Below are positions 22,901 through 35,095 of a stretch of 64,000 nucleotides of DNA, piece after piece. Each line of letters starts with the position of its first letter. Within the stretch, counting starts at the first letter, position 1. The stretch lies in NCBI GenBank assembly GCA_963969395.1, contig OZ017795.1:41645063-41709062 (forward strand), given 5' to 3'. A program made the position numbers and the translations under genes. Below the pieces are notes generated by a model. The model searched no databases. It had not been told where the DNA came from and saw nothing but the letters and a program-made list of their open reading frames with translations. The stretch is from Pseudoscleropodium purum (Eukaryota; Streptophyta; Bryopsida; Hypnales; Brachytheciaceae).

Positions 22901-25400
22901 GTGTTCTTTCTTCTTCTTTGGGTAGTAAAAGTTTTAGATCAATCCAAGATGTATTATTGGTTGAAATTTTGGAGTTTATATCTCCTTCATCCAATGTTCA
23001 TATTAATAAAATTTGTTAGGTTATTTTTTCTTAAAGTCTGGTTATTGTGACAAAAATTTCATGCCAATCCAAAGTGTTTTGGATGTGTGGGAGTAATTCA
23101 AAGTTCAAAATCTGGACATTTTGGATTATAGTGAACTTTGGCAGTATGTTTCTTCTTGATATAGTATCCTTTTCAAAAAAAGTTGCACATACTAGTTTAG
23201 TTTTTGTGGTTAAAATTTCATATAAATTCAAGAAATTATGAGTGATTAAGAAGTATTTGATAAGAAGGTTGAGCCTTAAATGCGTTTTTGCAACTTTTCT
23301 TATTATTTTTTGACATGTCAAAAATAGATACAATGAGCCAAATGAATGATATTTTATTTTCACCAATGTATTTGTATGATGGTTTGGAAGCAACTTTTGG
23401 TTTAAATTTTTTTCATTTGAGTACTATTTTGATTGAGACCAAAATTTGCAGCTAGGAAAAGAAGTAAACCTAGCTTCTACTATGTATGGAATTTCTCTTA
23501 GAAGATTTTCAACGAGTCACCTCACTATATAGACTAGTTGCCCATCACCCTATGGCTTATGGTGACAAAATTAACAACCAAAGCATTCACAAACGCACTG
23601 ACAATTAGAATCCCACTTGTGACTAGGTACCATCTTGGAACCATCTTGAAACCACCTACAAGATGTTGTAAGCAAAGCATAATAAATTGTGAGAGGTGAA
23701 AAAAAATTGTGAAAGTGAAGAATTTACCTTGTCTGACAAGATTTGTTAACAAGGTTTGTTAAGAATTTAATAGTATATCATTAAAGCATCTATCATCAAT
23801 TAAAAATTCCTCGTACAATTGATTCAATTTGTGTGCATTGTCTACAAAACACCACCTCATATTATGTCAATCTGGAGTAGAAACAATTGATTCAGGGATT
23901 TTCTTCTTCAATAGTTCAGAGACATTTATAGAAACACTCATTATGATTGTAAATTGAGCTCGCTAATAAGTGAAGAAACAATTCTACAATGTACATGCTT
24001 TAAGTGAAGGTGGCAATTCTTAGCAGTTGTCCTACATGCTTTAAGTGAAGGTCGCAATTTTTAGCAGTTGGAAAGACAATTGAGAATACATCTTCTGTAT
24101 AGAAGGCAAGTAAAGAGGAGCTGACAACTGCTTCAAGAAGACATTCATTCTCTACTAATTAAGGCTTACAAGCAATAACCCAAGCAAATTGAGTTTTTTG
24201 GTGATATATATTAGTTGTGAGCATATTTTAGAGGTTCTCTCTTTTGCGCTTGTAAAAGTAGATTCAATTTGCCGGTCATATATACCATCACCACCAACAT
24301 TTGGTCCATCATGAGGATATTCGAAAGGCAATCTATGTTCATATCCATAGCAGGTGTAATATTAAGCATGTTAGAGCTTGATATAGAAACTTTAAAATAT
24401 GAAGGTCAGCAACAAATTGTACCATGCGAAGATGGATTGATATAAACCATTACTGAAATTCAAATGTACTCTCTAAGTATACACTCCAATAGTAAGTGCA
24501 AATCCTATTGACAAAGAAGACGCATCGCTCTTGTTGCAAACTTTACCAAATGCCAGCTTGATCACTTCGTTCCAACACTTTATTGACCTTGTCACCCGTG
24601 TCAACATTGATCTATTGCCATATCTGAATTCCACGATCAAAGCCTCTCTGTTTCACTAGCTACCACTTCACTTCAAAAAGACTTGATGAGTGCCCTAGTG
24701 TTGGAAAAGCTGAGTGAAGCTTCAATGTTTGCAAAGTGAAAGACTCCGAAAAGCCACGAGTAACAACTTTTAGAGCGAACCTTTTTTATGAATACCTCAA
24801 ATAATATACATGCATGTGACCAAAACCCATGGGTCGCTGCCTCTGAAGGTACTTTTTAAGTTATCCAAACTTCTCCAAATTTCCTCATCTGATTGATGCA
24901 CTTTGTGATATGGATTGCAATGCTTCTTTTGTCGTTGGAGCTTCTCCTTCTACTCAAACTCCAAATTCTCAAATCATGGGGGAAGAGTGGCCGTTAAAAT
25001 GTGACATGCAGGGTCCAGAAGTATGACATGTATTGTTAGGTCCAAAAGTTTAGGAAGAGTTGAGCAGGCTGAAGTAGGATAAATTAGATTGATCCCGGAA
25101 TACACGCAATGACAAATGGTTAACAACTACTCTAATGCGATCTCTAGGCAAGTAGTGGACACCCCCATGATTTTCAGAAATAGCCTTTGATTCTGTACTT
25201 TCCTTGCTATTTAATATCTATTGGCATTACATGTTGTATCTGCTTTACCAATCAATGATCTCACACCCTCTAAATATTTGTTTTGTGACAGCTATAATGT
25301 GTAAAGAAATCGAAACCAAAATCACAAGCACAACCTCACGGCGGTTTTGAAAAAGCCGTGAGACAAGCCCCGTGATAACATGAAGCCTTTTAGGATTTAA
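22901..25400. other. Intergenic; possible far end of a helicase relic
   Basis: No intact gene is present. A 41-bp direct duplication lies at 23992-24073 (TACATGCTTTAAGTGAAGG repeated). The minus strand at 24400-25000 is GC-richer and contains a stretch reading roughly YLKKYLQRQRPMGFGHMH. It could be a decayed later exon of the DDX11-like pseudogene, but this is weak. Confidence 0.35.
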
Positions 25401-25619
25401 CCCATCCTGAAGCTCGTTTCCGGTGATACTCTTTTTGTCACCCAACGAGAGAACGCCCTCCAATGCCAACAGGTCATACAACAACAATCCAACTCTTGTT
25501 GCAAAGTTCTAGTTGCTTTGAGAACTTTATATAATTGATCTTAATTAAAACTGGCAATTGTATGCAGCATTGATCTCCTATCTCGATCAAATACAAAATA
25601 TTAGAGCTAGAAACGCTAA

Positions 25620-28560
25620 ATCCTGAAAAGCCACGAGAGCCATAGTAAGAACAAGTCTCCAATTGTTGACCTACTTTAATGAGGTCCTCAATATCCATAG
25701 CACTGGATACCTCTAATTTCTCCTTGAACTATCATTGCAGACTCTATTTCTTAAACACTGGACAACCAAAATTCTTAATCTTTCTCCTTTGCATTTGATT
25801 ACCTTTAACAGCTTGCAAGACGACATAAATTTGATTATCTTAGATTAGAGCAACCAATTCTTTATTTTAGTGAAGAGGAAATTGCACCGAAATTTTTGGT
25901 TAGCTTGATGGAGGGCAATATACTAAAACAAGGAAAATTAACAAATTGGACTTTGAGATAAGTCATTAAGATTCCATAAGTTGGCCAATATCCAAAACCT
26001 CAAACCAAGTGAGATGTAGCGACCGACAACAAATGACCGTACACCTATTAGCATTGGCAAGGAAGGGGATATTTAAGAATAACAACACTCAAGAGTCTCT
26101 ATCAAGCTAACCAAAAAGTAGTACGAACATTGTAACGACTATCTTAGTTCCTATTTGGCCGCTACTCTTGGCCTCGAGTAATTCTAAGCAACACTCATTA
26201 ATTCAAGATGAACTCCCAAGTTTCGCTACTTCTGCACCCATGTTGATAATTGCTCAAAATGTGTTGTGAAAGTATTTGAGGTGTACTAGATGGTCTGACG
26301 GAAGAACTCAAAAGTAAAATCAAGTATGATTGTAGTCCACACTTACAAGGGACTCTTCCAAAAATTAACGTTGAATACAATGACCGATAATATTTGGAAT
26401 ATCATCAAATAAAATCATACACCTTGTTAATACTCCATAACCTTGATAGTAGTCATTCATGGTACCTAGAATTTTGGAATATGTACTTATCAAGATTGAT
26501 GCATAAAGCCTTTTGTGATCCTAGAGACACACTTTACAAAGATGTTGCGAACTTCATCCTTTTCAACTCCCCCACAAATTGAGAGAGCTGCGAGTGTGTC
26601 CAACTACAAAAGAATACCTTCAAAGGTTCTTCCTTTTCCTCTGCTTCATCGAGATCTTCCTCGTTGCTACTGGAAACATCCTTCTTAGGCTTTTGCTTAA
26701 CAATCTAGCCACTGAAGCACCAACTTCCAGATTAACCGTTAGGATCAATGTTAGTTACGATCGACTCAAGCAGCACCTAATCGACAACAATCTCAATAGA
26801 GTTGATACCAAAACACTCTTTCAGAGGAAACAAGATTTGATCTTAAGCACTCAAGAAAGAGTGAGGCAAGATAGTTCGCAAGATCGACTCACGATCTGTG
26901 TAAGGATCATCATGGACAGTGCGAGTGGCCCTAGCAGGTTTCGACAATTACAACCTCATCAATTGTGCATAAATGAACCTCTATTATACTTGCTTAGGGA
27001 GAGAGTATGCGGCTAGTTGGCATCCCGCAACAAGAGCACAGTGAATCCGTAAAATGTGACACATGCCAAGGTTGAGGGAAACCATAGCTATTCCCGTTTC
27101 CCCGATAAAGTTTAAGATGAATCAAAGTTAATTGCAAAGGCATCCTCAACTAAAAGATGGGAGGGAAGAACCATGACATGAAGTATGCATTTATTGGAGG
27201 TATGAATTAACCTGGTATTATCATCACTGCAGTAATCAACCACAAAGAACCCGTCATCCTCAAGGGCACCAACAATAGCCTTCCCCGCTTTCTTGCTCGT
27301 TCACTTGCCGACAAAGCCTTCTTCCGCATCTCCAAAAAAAGAACATGAACTGGTCACCTTCTTTGCACTTGCACTCTTTAGTTGCAAAATGCGTTGTTGT
27401 TTCTTCTCCTCTTTCTCCTTGAGCTTCTGTTCCTCATCCTCTTTGGAGCATTGTGTGTCAGCTTTGGGTTGACTGGCTAAACGAAGAACGTGCTCATCCT
27501 AGAGCCATTGAGGAGCACTACAAATTAAGTTCAATATTTTCCCAGTTCCTGCATGTCATCATCCAAGTATTCAGCCTTTTCATACGTGTAAAATCTTGGT
27601 AACAAGCTATCCTAACATTCACCAAGTCCAATAAAAAAACAATTAAACAAATTCGTCAAACTCCTAAATCAGACACAACCAAATTATCATTGCATGTTCT
27701 CCCAGATCAAGTTGTGGATCCATTGTATCACTATAAGATTCTAACAAAGTACTAAGACTACTAAAAGATTATACACCCCGTTGCTAATAATCAAAGTATA
27801 ATGGGCTAATTTAGCTAGACAGAACTACTACTAAAGCTGCTAATCTTTAAACATGATGTTCAACACCTTCTCTCTTTCAAAGCACACTTCAAGAAGCAGA
27901 GGAAATAATATACCATGAAACAGCCAAGTTTGGGAATAAATGTATAACAGTTTAATTAAACTAGGCAGAAGCACTACAAGAGCTTTTATGAAGAAACATC
28001 GCCAAGTTAGGATTCTAGTGTCCTTGTCTTCCAAAATTGAGGTCATATACTATGAAGCATGTAAGTTCTAATGTAAATATAATGGCCTAATTAGTGCAAT
28101 TCTCAGGCAGCCGTAGATCCAACCCAATCCAACCCAATTCGCATTCGCATTCCACCTAGAGGGACCTAGTATGAAAGGTGCACCGCTGCATCCATTGCGA
28201 GAACTGGGAGAAACCTAAACCGTATCAAGAAACTTGAGAAACTCCAATTTCAGTGTCCATGTCTCGCTGAAAAAACTCTCGGGGATGCACTCTTCTAAAC
28301 AACACAGCATGCTCCCCTTAATGACAGAGATCCACAACTCCACAACAGAATTTGCCATCATCCTCCGGTACAGGACAGCAAGCGCGGTTATTTTGAAATG
28401 CACATAACGAGAGGACGAAGAGAGGTCTTGAGAGAAAACCTGCGGGACTCTCCATGATGGCCACCCCACACTTCTGAAGAGCGCGGTACACCGCAGTCAT
28501 GAACTGCAGCTGAATGGGATACGGTGTGAACGGAAACGCCGGGAACTCGGGATTCTCCAT
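25620..28560 (-). pseudogene. DDX11/CHL1 DNA helicase pseudogene
   Basis: Minus-strand exons keep the order of the FANCJ-like XPD-family helicase DDX11/CHL1, which acts in sister-chromatid cohesion. Exon 1 (28560-28440) is MENPEFPAFPFTPYPIQ..VAIMESPA. Exon 2 (27548-27212) is GTGKILNLICSAPQWL followed by a stop, a Lys/Glu-rich stretch, then GFFVVDYCSDDNT. Exon 3 (26695-26466) is VFFCSWTHSQLSQFVGELK, a stop, then SVSLGSQKALCIN. Further pieces are KLGSSS*INECCLEL (from 26231) and AMDIEDLIKVGQQLETCSYYG (near 25690-25620). Stops occur at 27501-27499 and 27303-27301 and in exons 3 and 4. Walker A reads GTGKI where the family has GTGKT. The C-terminal helicase half was not found. It cannot encode an active enzyme. 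Confidence 0.85.
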
Positions 28561-28982
28561 CGCTCCGGCCTCACCTTCTGTCGTCGTCATACTCCCATTG
28601 CCATCCTCCAACTCTTGAAAAAATTGCCACAACTGTTGTCAACGGACTTAACCCACAATGCAGCATTAACTGCAATTTGCGAGACGAAAATACTCGAGAC
28701 TTCACCGGTTCTGCAGTGACGACGTCCCGAAGAGGAGCGCCGCAAGTGTGAAATGGGCACAACTAGAATGTGACACATAAAAAAGGCCAAAATTCATGTA
28801 TGGCAAAGATGAAAGAGTGGGTTTTCCCACTTATGAATTTTGTCCCTAAATTGTGTCCCCCTAACAAGAAAATGATCATTTTTCATATGTGGAATTGGGG
28901 TGCTCGTAAGCCTTCATCCATTCATGAATTCTGAGCATTTTGTAGGCATGAATAGTGATCAACATGTGTAGTTGAAATTTTA

Positions 28983-29192
28983 GCATTTTCAATGTATGAA
29001 AATTGGAACATTTGTATCCATCATAATAGATAAATTTCTTTACAACAAATTGCACAATTTTTGTGGGTAAATTTGGGCATTTTCATTGTATGAAAATTGG
29101 AACATTTGTATCCATCATAATAGATAAATTTCTTTACAACAAATTGCACAATTTTTGTGGGTAAATTTGGGCATTTTCATTGCGTGAAAAGA
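28983..29192. repeat. 94-bp tandem repeat, about 2.2 copies
   Basis: GCATTTTCAATGTATGAAAA begins at 28983 and recurs, with one substitution, at 29077 and (diverging) at 29171, a period of 94 bp. The first two units are almost identical, so the duplication is recent. It sits between two pseudogenes and contains no gene. Confidence 0.9.
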
Positions 29193-29239
29193 GTACAAAA
29201 ATTGTAAGATAATCCCATACATATCTATATATCTACATA

Positions 29240-29388
29240 ATCTACCTAATGATTGAAACTAGAGGCCCTCCACACACAAGAGCGGTTTCAGTGAAGTTCA
29301 CCGCCACAAACGTCGCACCATTTCCCTCAGTCAAGATGAACCCCGATAGGTTGTTGAAGTCCACATTCAACGACTGCAAATTCACCAT
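29240..29388 (-). pseudogene. LRR receptor-kinase fragment
   Basis: The minus strand reads MVNLQSLNVDFNNLSGFI then TEGNGATFVAVNFTET then LVCGGPLVSI. This matches the end of a plant leucine-rich-repeat ectodomain: a last LRR of the LxxLxLxxNNLSG type followed by the Asn-Phe-Thr and CGGPL cap motif. Only about 49 codons remain before a stop. No signal peptide, membrane span or kinase domain is nearby, so it is an isolated fragment just downstream of the SEC5 relic. Confidence 0.65.
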
Positions 29389-29851
29389 TCGAAGGGGTAT
29401 TGATGCCTCTCATTATTTAAAACACAGCCTGATTTTCGCATTCCCACACTTCCACCTGTAACCTGCAAAATGTAGAACCTACTTTTAGGCAACTAAACCC
29501 ACTACTTTTGCAGTACTGGCTTATCTGAACTGTACCATACTTTAGCTCTACAAACTTTATGCATCGTCGACAGCCATACCAATGCAGTACACATTAATAA
29601 TGTGCAGTTCTGTTGCAGAGCGATCATTGATCTACTTCAGGAGATTATGAAGTAGTCATCCCCAAACAGTTGCAGCAAATAGATTCAAACGCAGAAAAAC
29701 TTTCCTTAGCCCCAATCAAGGAAGACGATGACAAATAATCATGTCAAAGATAAGGAAAGAACAAAAATTACTTGTCAGAGGACATAACACTACCCAGCTG
29801 TGTTTCTCAAAATTAATATTCACACATAATCACTTGTGAAAAGGTTAGAAC

Positions 29852-31146
29852 CTTCGCAAATTTCCCATTGAAGATGGAGATAGCTAGACGCCAGAAACTT
29901 GGCAAGTGCGTTACTATAACAGCCGTAAGCCGCCGAATCAGACGACCCAAGAGTGCATCTGCTTCATTGCCAGTTGAATCTTTGAGACTACTTCGGTCTT
30001 GCTCCTTATCATGGCTGCCTAGAAGCAGGTTGATATCTACATCTGACTGAAGGCACAACGTTGCATACGTGAGGCTGTGAATCGTAAGATAAGTCATCAC
30101 AGAAAACTGAACTGACATGACCTACTTAAGCTGGTCTCTTGTAATCAAAGACGTATCTTTCTCATAGGGAATCAAAGGGAATGTACGTTGTGCAAGACAA
30201 AGTGAAAGGAACTTTCTGAGAGTTCACGTACAGCCTTATTAGATTCGCGTTGAAGTTGTTTCCAGCGAGCATCAGACTGAACACGCTCTCGAACACGGCC
30301 ATGAAGAGCATCCATGCAAGCATCATTGTCTAAATTACATCCTTCCAGGAGTCCCCGAATCCTCCGGTCCTGTGGAAGTCAATCAAAACTAGAAAAATAA
30401 GATAACCAATATATAAATGAAATGCATTAAGTGAAAATAATTCTGCTCCAGGCGACCTAACTTATCACCGAGAATGTTCAATGGATAAGAGTGAGCTTGC
30501 AATACTTGTAGTAGACATCACTAAAACCCTAAAGATTAAGTAAGCACTTGGAAAGTGTGACAACGGAAACAAAAGATACCTGAATCGTGAGATAATGCCA
30601 AACAGGGTCTGAATCAGGTTCAAGCTCCAGCAGGAGCCGAATTGTGTTCTCCAACTACACATAGGAAAGTGGTACTCGAGTATAGTAATTGAGGCAATCA
30701 AGGCAGCAACGCAAGCAACGATTCACAAGAACTGTGGGCAGCAGAAAGACACAAGCTCTAACCTGGGAAATTTCGAGATGAGGATCCTCCATCTTCTTGT
30801 AAAGCATCTTTTTAAACTCTTGTACAATTTTATCTACCTCTTCCAGCACCCTACTCAGGATGCCAACCTGCAGGGACCTCAGACGCATGGTATAATTGTA
30901 GCCGATATCACTTCTTAATGATTTCCTTGATTACAAGTGTCCACAAGTCGAAGCTCAAACAAGTAAATCAAATTTTCGGAAACGTACATGTGAATATAAG
31001 ACCAGGGACTTCGCTTTCTTGTACTCCCGAATAGCAAGGTCATATTCACCCTTGCTGATATTTGCTCGAATCATACTAGGCAGGTTGAAAAGGGTTCTAA
31101 AGCGTTGGAGCATTCCTTGCACAGACCTGATCCACTCCACTTGAGC
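29852..31146 (-). pseudogene. SEC5: SEC5 exocyst subunit, central exons
   Basis: Six consecutive in-frame exons with good splice sites match the central part of the plant exocyst subunit SEC5. They are 31146-30988 (AQVEWIRSVQGMLQRFRTLF..), 30867-30763 (VGILSRVLEEVDKIVQEF..), 30654-30580 (LENTIRLLLELEPDSDPVWH..), 30369-30232 (DRRIRGLLEGCNLD..) and 30046-29852 (..EADALLGRLIRRLTAVIV.. SIFNGKFAK), in which five coding blocks carry the match. No stop interrupts these exons. The C-terminal half of SEC5 (about 500 residues) is missing downstream, where an LRR fragment and repeats follow. Immediately upstream are endoglucanase exons instead of the SEC5 residues expected there. SEC5 normally tethers secretory vesicles to the plasma membrane; this remnant cannot make the whole subunit. 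Confidence 0.85.
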
Positions 31147-31453
31147 CTGTCAAAACATAGGAGTTTGAGTAATTTGCAGGATGAAAAATTTCCAATTAAT
31201 GTGGCTCTCTTTAATTCAGTAATGACAGTTCCAGCAAACCAAGCTTTGTTTACAAAACGATTATTTAATCAGAAATGATAAGAGTGAGTTAAGTTTGGGC
31301 CAAAATGCGTAAACAGGTCCGTGACTTCCACAAAAGTAAAATAGGAGAAAAATATGTTGCTTCAAATAACTTGTAACTCAATTTAGAACTCAATTTGTAA
31401 CTCAATGGTTGCACGCCAATGTAGAAGCAGGAGGATTAGTTTCAGCAACTAAC

Positions 31454-33974
31454 CTTTCGTGACATTAAAAACCTTGTATTGCGGGAGGTAGGAGCACATG
31501 ACAGTCCCAATTTGGTTGAGATACTCTCGGAGTAACTGCTCGTAAGGATATCCTGGACTTTGCATGATGTAAAGCCTCGACATAAGTACCTGCAGCAGGA
31601 GCAGAAAGCTATGGTTTTCAGCACAAACTGAAACCTCCACTGATTATATGGCGATCTTCGAATCATTTCTGTTGGCACTTTATGGTGCCCTCCGACACTC
31701 CAACCAAGATAGGAAACCCAATTGGGTGGGGGGAGCCTTGGAAAGTCACTCATTTACAATGCAAGTGTCGTTCAAACATGTGACTCGTACTAAATGAGAT
31801 ACTTCTAGGTTCTATCAGTCGAAGGTGCTTCCATGAGATAAATTGTAGCTGCAATCAACTCATTTCAAGGGTAGTCTGGGGTCGTGAATGGGACCCTACT
31901 CCCTCAAACTCTAACAGTTGACAACTATTCATGTAATATCCAACTAAGAAATATGTTAGTGAGTTGAAATCGTCTAAAATATGGGGACAAGAGGCACTCT
32001 AAAAAAAGCCATTCTAATAATGGAAACCACTCACAACACTTGCAATGGGTTTCCAACCTCAAAAGGCACCCTAAAATCTGAACATGATCATACCTGGGCG
32101 CCAATGAGCTTGTTGTCCCAGCTAAACACGCCATAAAAGGGTCCGCCACCATTGGCATTAGCATTCTTTGCGAGCGCAAGGTTCGTAATAAACTGAAGAT
32201 AGGTGATGTTCCCGGTGGCATAGTACATCCAAGCCCCACCCCACATGTACTCATCCCAGTAATTGGTGGAATTATAGAACGGTAGTTCCCCTGCAGGCAG
32301 TCCCGCAACGTAACGTTCTCTGTGCCCCATGCTCCTTGCGAAAGTCCAGATATTGGTCGCTCCAGTGATCAACTTGCGAGAGTACGCTGGAGAGTCTTTG
32401 AACATGATGGAGACCGCTGCAAGAGCCGCTGCCATTTCCGAGCCCAGATCCGGAGCAGAGCTGACTGCATAAGATGGACGAGGGTAGTCCATGTCTTCAG
32501 GTCTTTCCCAGCAGTAGTGGTCATTGGGGGTGGACGTGTTCGCATCTCCTACCTGATAAGATATAAAGAATCAATAATCAAAGGTCACCAAAAAAATAGA
32601 GTGATAATTCTATGAATGAATTGGTGTATGAACCAGATAAATACATTGTATGAATCAGATAAATTTTTAAACAATGCTACAACAAAGCCGTTCACTCAAC
32701 TACAGTTCGAGGGCCCTGTTTCACGTATGTATTGCCAGAAGGCCGGAATTAATCGTCAAATACCCGTGTTAAAATGTGAGCAATGCCCCCAAGCATTCAT
32801 CAAATAGAGTCCATTCCCAACATCTTTAATTTAGATTGTATGAAAAGTCTCAAATTAATACGAAATTGTAGACGTAAAGATAGTTGTCAAGAGAAGTTGA
32901 TTCCTCCAGAACTTCAAGTTAAGGTAGAGGATACTCTAAATCGTTAGGGACCTGATCCTGTCTCCTATTGGTTGTTTCCAACAGAAACTCATCTACCCCG
33001 ATACACTTGGTTGGCCTTCAATTAGCAAGTCGGAAGTAACTTTGATTAAGCTAAATGTTCATGGCCATTCATCTTTGAATGGAAATAGGGTTGTCAACTT
33101 TCCCTTCAATAGTGGTCCACAACCTCCCACTGGAATTGCATAAGAAATTCACACATGGATAAAAATTTGCTTTCAAGAGTTTGGCGCTTGTAGTAGCCCA
33201 AGTAATCTCGCCAGATAGCTCTATTCAGTGAGCTCCCACTGAAGGTGCACTCCTAAAAATTCTTTGGTTGCAATGATTTGTGAGAGAAAGTGACAGACAT
33301 TGTAACTTGTCCCTTAGTCACTGGCAGGGAAATCTTGACGGCAAGACTTGAGCTTAGTTTGAGAGGACGCAGTCACGCAGACATACCTGAGCAAACACAT
33401 GATCGACATGCGGTGAGGAATAGTTGAAGGTCTTCAACATGTAATCGGTGCCCCACTTTATGATTTCCTTGATGTGATTCAGCTCCCCAGTAGCTTGGTA
33501 CTTAGCTTTGTACTCAATCACACTCCAACTCAAAATGGTCATGGCATAGGCTCCAGGAAACCCAAACTTGATGTTATCTCCCGCATCGTAATAACCACCA
33601 GTGAGGTTCACACTTGCATCTCGTCCATCGTTTAGACCAGAATGCGATCTCCATGAGATGTTGTTGGATGCTGGCAAGTGCCCGGCTGCAACAAAAAACA
33701 CAAGAATTCATCAGAGCCTTCAATTAATCTTGTAGCACCACATACACTTGTTCAACCAAAAATTGAAGTACAACCAAAACAAGGAATATTTTAATTCATC
33801 CGTGTTAAAATGTGAGCGGTGGTGCTTCCTGGGCGCCACCTTCCAGATGAGAATGGACAGCCCCACGATGGCGCTGGCGGCGAGGAGCGTCCCGAACACG
33901 ATGAAGAAGAGCTTGCGACTGCACACGACACAGCCCAAGTCGACCTGCTTCTGCAGTTGCTGCTGTTCGAGTTT
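31454..33974 (-). pseudogene. KORRIGAN-like GH9 endoglucanase, 5' half only
   Basis: Four exons match membrane-anchored plant GH9 endo-1,4-beta-glucanases. About 33974-33746 has QVDLGCVVCSRKLFFIVFG, a single membrane span, then KVAPRKHH. 33685-33387 has SGHLPASNNISWRSHSGL, the catalytic-base motif YYDAGD and IIKWGTDYMLKTF. 32552-32094 has [35 protein letters not shown] and [12 protein letters not shown]. 31589-31454 has [17 protein letters not shown] and VMCSYLPQY. Splice phases agree (phase-1 donor AAGT|GTATGT, then phase 0). The cytosolic N-terminus and the entire C-terminal part with the acid catalyst are missing. Joining to the next exon downstream (SEC5 at 31146) shifts the frame and meets a stop. 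Normal KORRIGAN acts in cellulose synthesis. Confidence 0.85.
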
Positions 33975-34930
33975 CCCGCATCTCCTGCACCCTTCGTGCT
34001 AGTTGCGTTTTAACCATCGAGAACTTTGTTCAGTACCTTCAGAACCGGCACATAGTCTATTAATGCCGAGTAATCACGAATTTCTCTAACATTCGGAGGG
34101 GTTTCTAAATTATTTTTTTATGCTTTTAAATTCTACAACAGCAGCTACCTATCCTGTCGACAATGGACTCTGTATACATTCGGAATACCCGTGAACACTG
34201 TAATAATTTGAACCTGAATTTGACATTACATTGCCGATGTACATGACAGATGAATTAACCCTTAATAGACAAGTTGGGACGTGTTACACTTTTCAAAACC
34301 TGCTCGGACTTTGAATTGTGGAAATGAGGCATGTAACTGACTCAATCCTGCAATCCTGCATCCCAACAAGCTCATTCTCGATCCATTGACTGGATGCAAT
34401 CGGTAGCGAGATCATGTACTAAACACATCGCTTCCATGCTCGTTTAGAAAAAGCTCTTTTGAGGGACTGAGTCGGTGATATGAGAAATTTTACACTCCTG
34501 CTGCCAATCACGAATAGCACAAACGAGCATGGTGGTCGACAATCACCTCTGCCTGATCGACTCCACTCCATAATTGAGGTTCTTCATCGTTCTCATCCCA
34601 CAGATCGACGTCTTCGTCCACTATAGCACCCTGAGACTTCAGCAGTTTTAGCCCTAACACAGTCGCGCGGCGTCCCTGATCTTCATCATCTGAGGATAAA
34701 CTCAGCAGCTCCACGTCCGATTCATCGTCATCGTCAATCGGTACCTGCTTAACAACTGGTGGAGCTCTCCTCGGCGGGCCGTGAACCCTAATTCCAAACC
34801 TCCGAAATTCTAGGATACAACTACCGCAGAAAAAATCGGAAGCTCGGCGGAAGAACTGCGAAAGGCCAAGCTCGGCGAGGAACTGCAAAAGGCCACTTGG
34901 AGGTCCTCCAATGTGCCAAGCCTCTATCAT
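33945..34930 (-). pseudogene. SEC5: SEC5 N-terminal exons, part of the chimeric locus
   Basis: The first piece (about 34800-34547) has the SEC5 acidic region: VPIDDDDESDVELLSLSSDD, then DLWDENDEEPQLWSGVDQAE at a GAG|GTGATT donor. The continuation QLARRVQEMRETRTAATAEA is found at 34005-33946 with a possible acceptor at AACAAAG|TTCTCG. The next SEC5 residues are absent: after ATAEA the DNA switches, in another frame, into the KORRIGAN membrane segment (VDLGC). The true SEC5 start (about 40 residues) is also lost; upstream codons show only unrelated sequence. SEC5 exons therefore flank the endoglucanase exons on both sides, and the locus is a chimeric ruin. Confidence 0.8.
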
Positions 34931-35026
34931 CCGAAAAATCTTTCAAGAAGAAAGGATGTTTCTTCACAAACTTCCTACCACTACCAAGGGCATTCTTTAC
35001 GCAAATGCCAACCACGTAAAAAACCT

Positions 35027-35033
35027 TATAAAT
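35027..35033 (+). promoter_or_regulatory. TATA box candidate
   Basis: TATAAAT lies 63 bp before the ATG at 35096 and is followed by a pyrimidine-rich leader (CTTCACTACTTCTCTCTTG). The spacing would give a short 5' leader of about 35 nt if transcription starts 30 bp downstream. This supports the downstream frame as a real transcription unit. Confidence 0.5.
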
Positions 35034-35095
35034 CAATCAAAATAGCACTTCTAAATCACAAACTCATATTGCTTCACTACTTCTCTCTTGCAATC

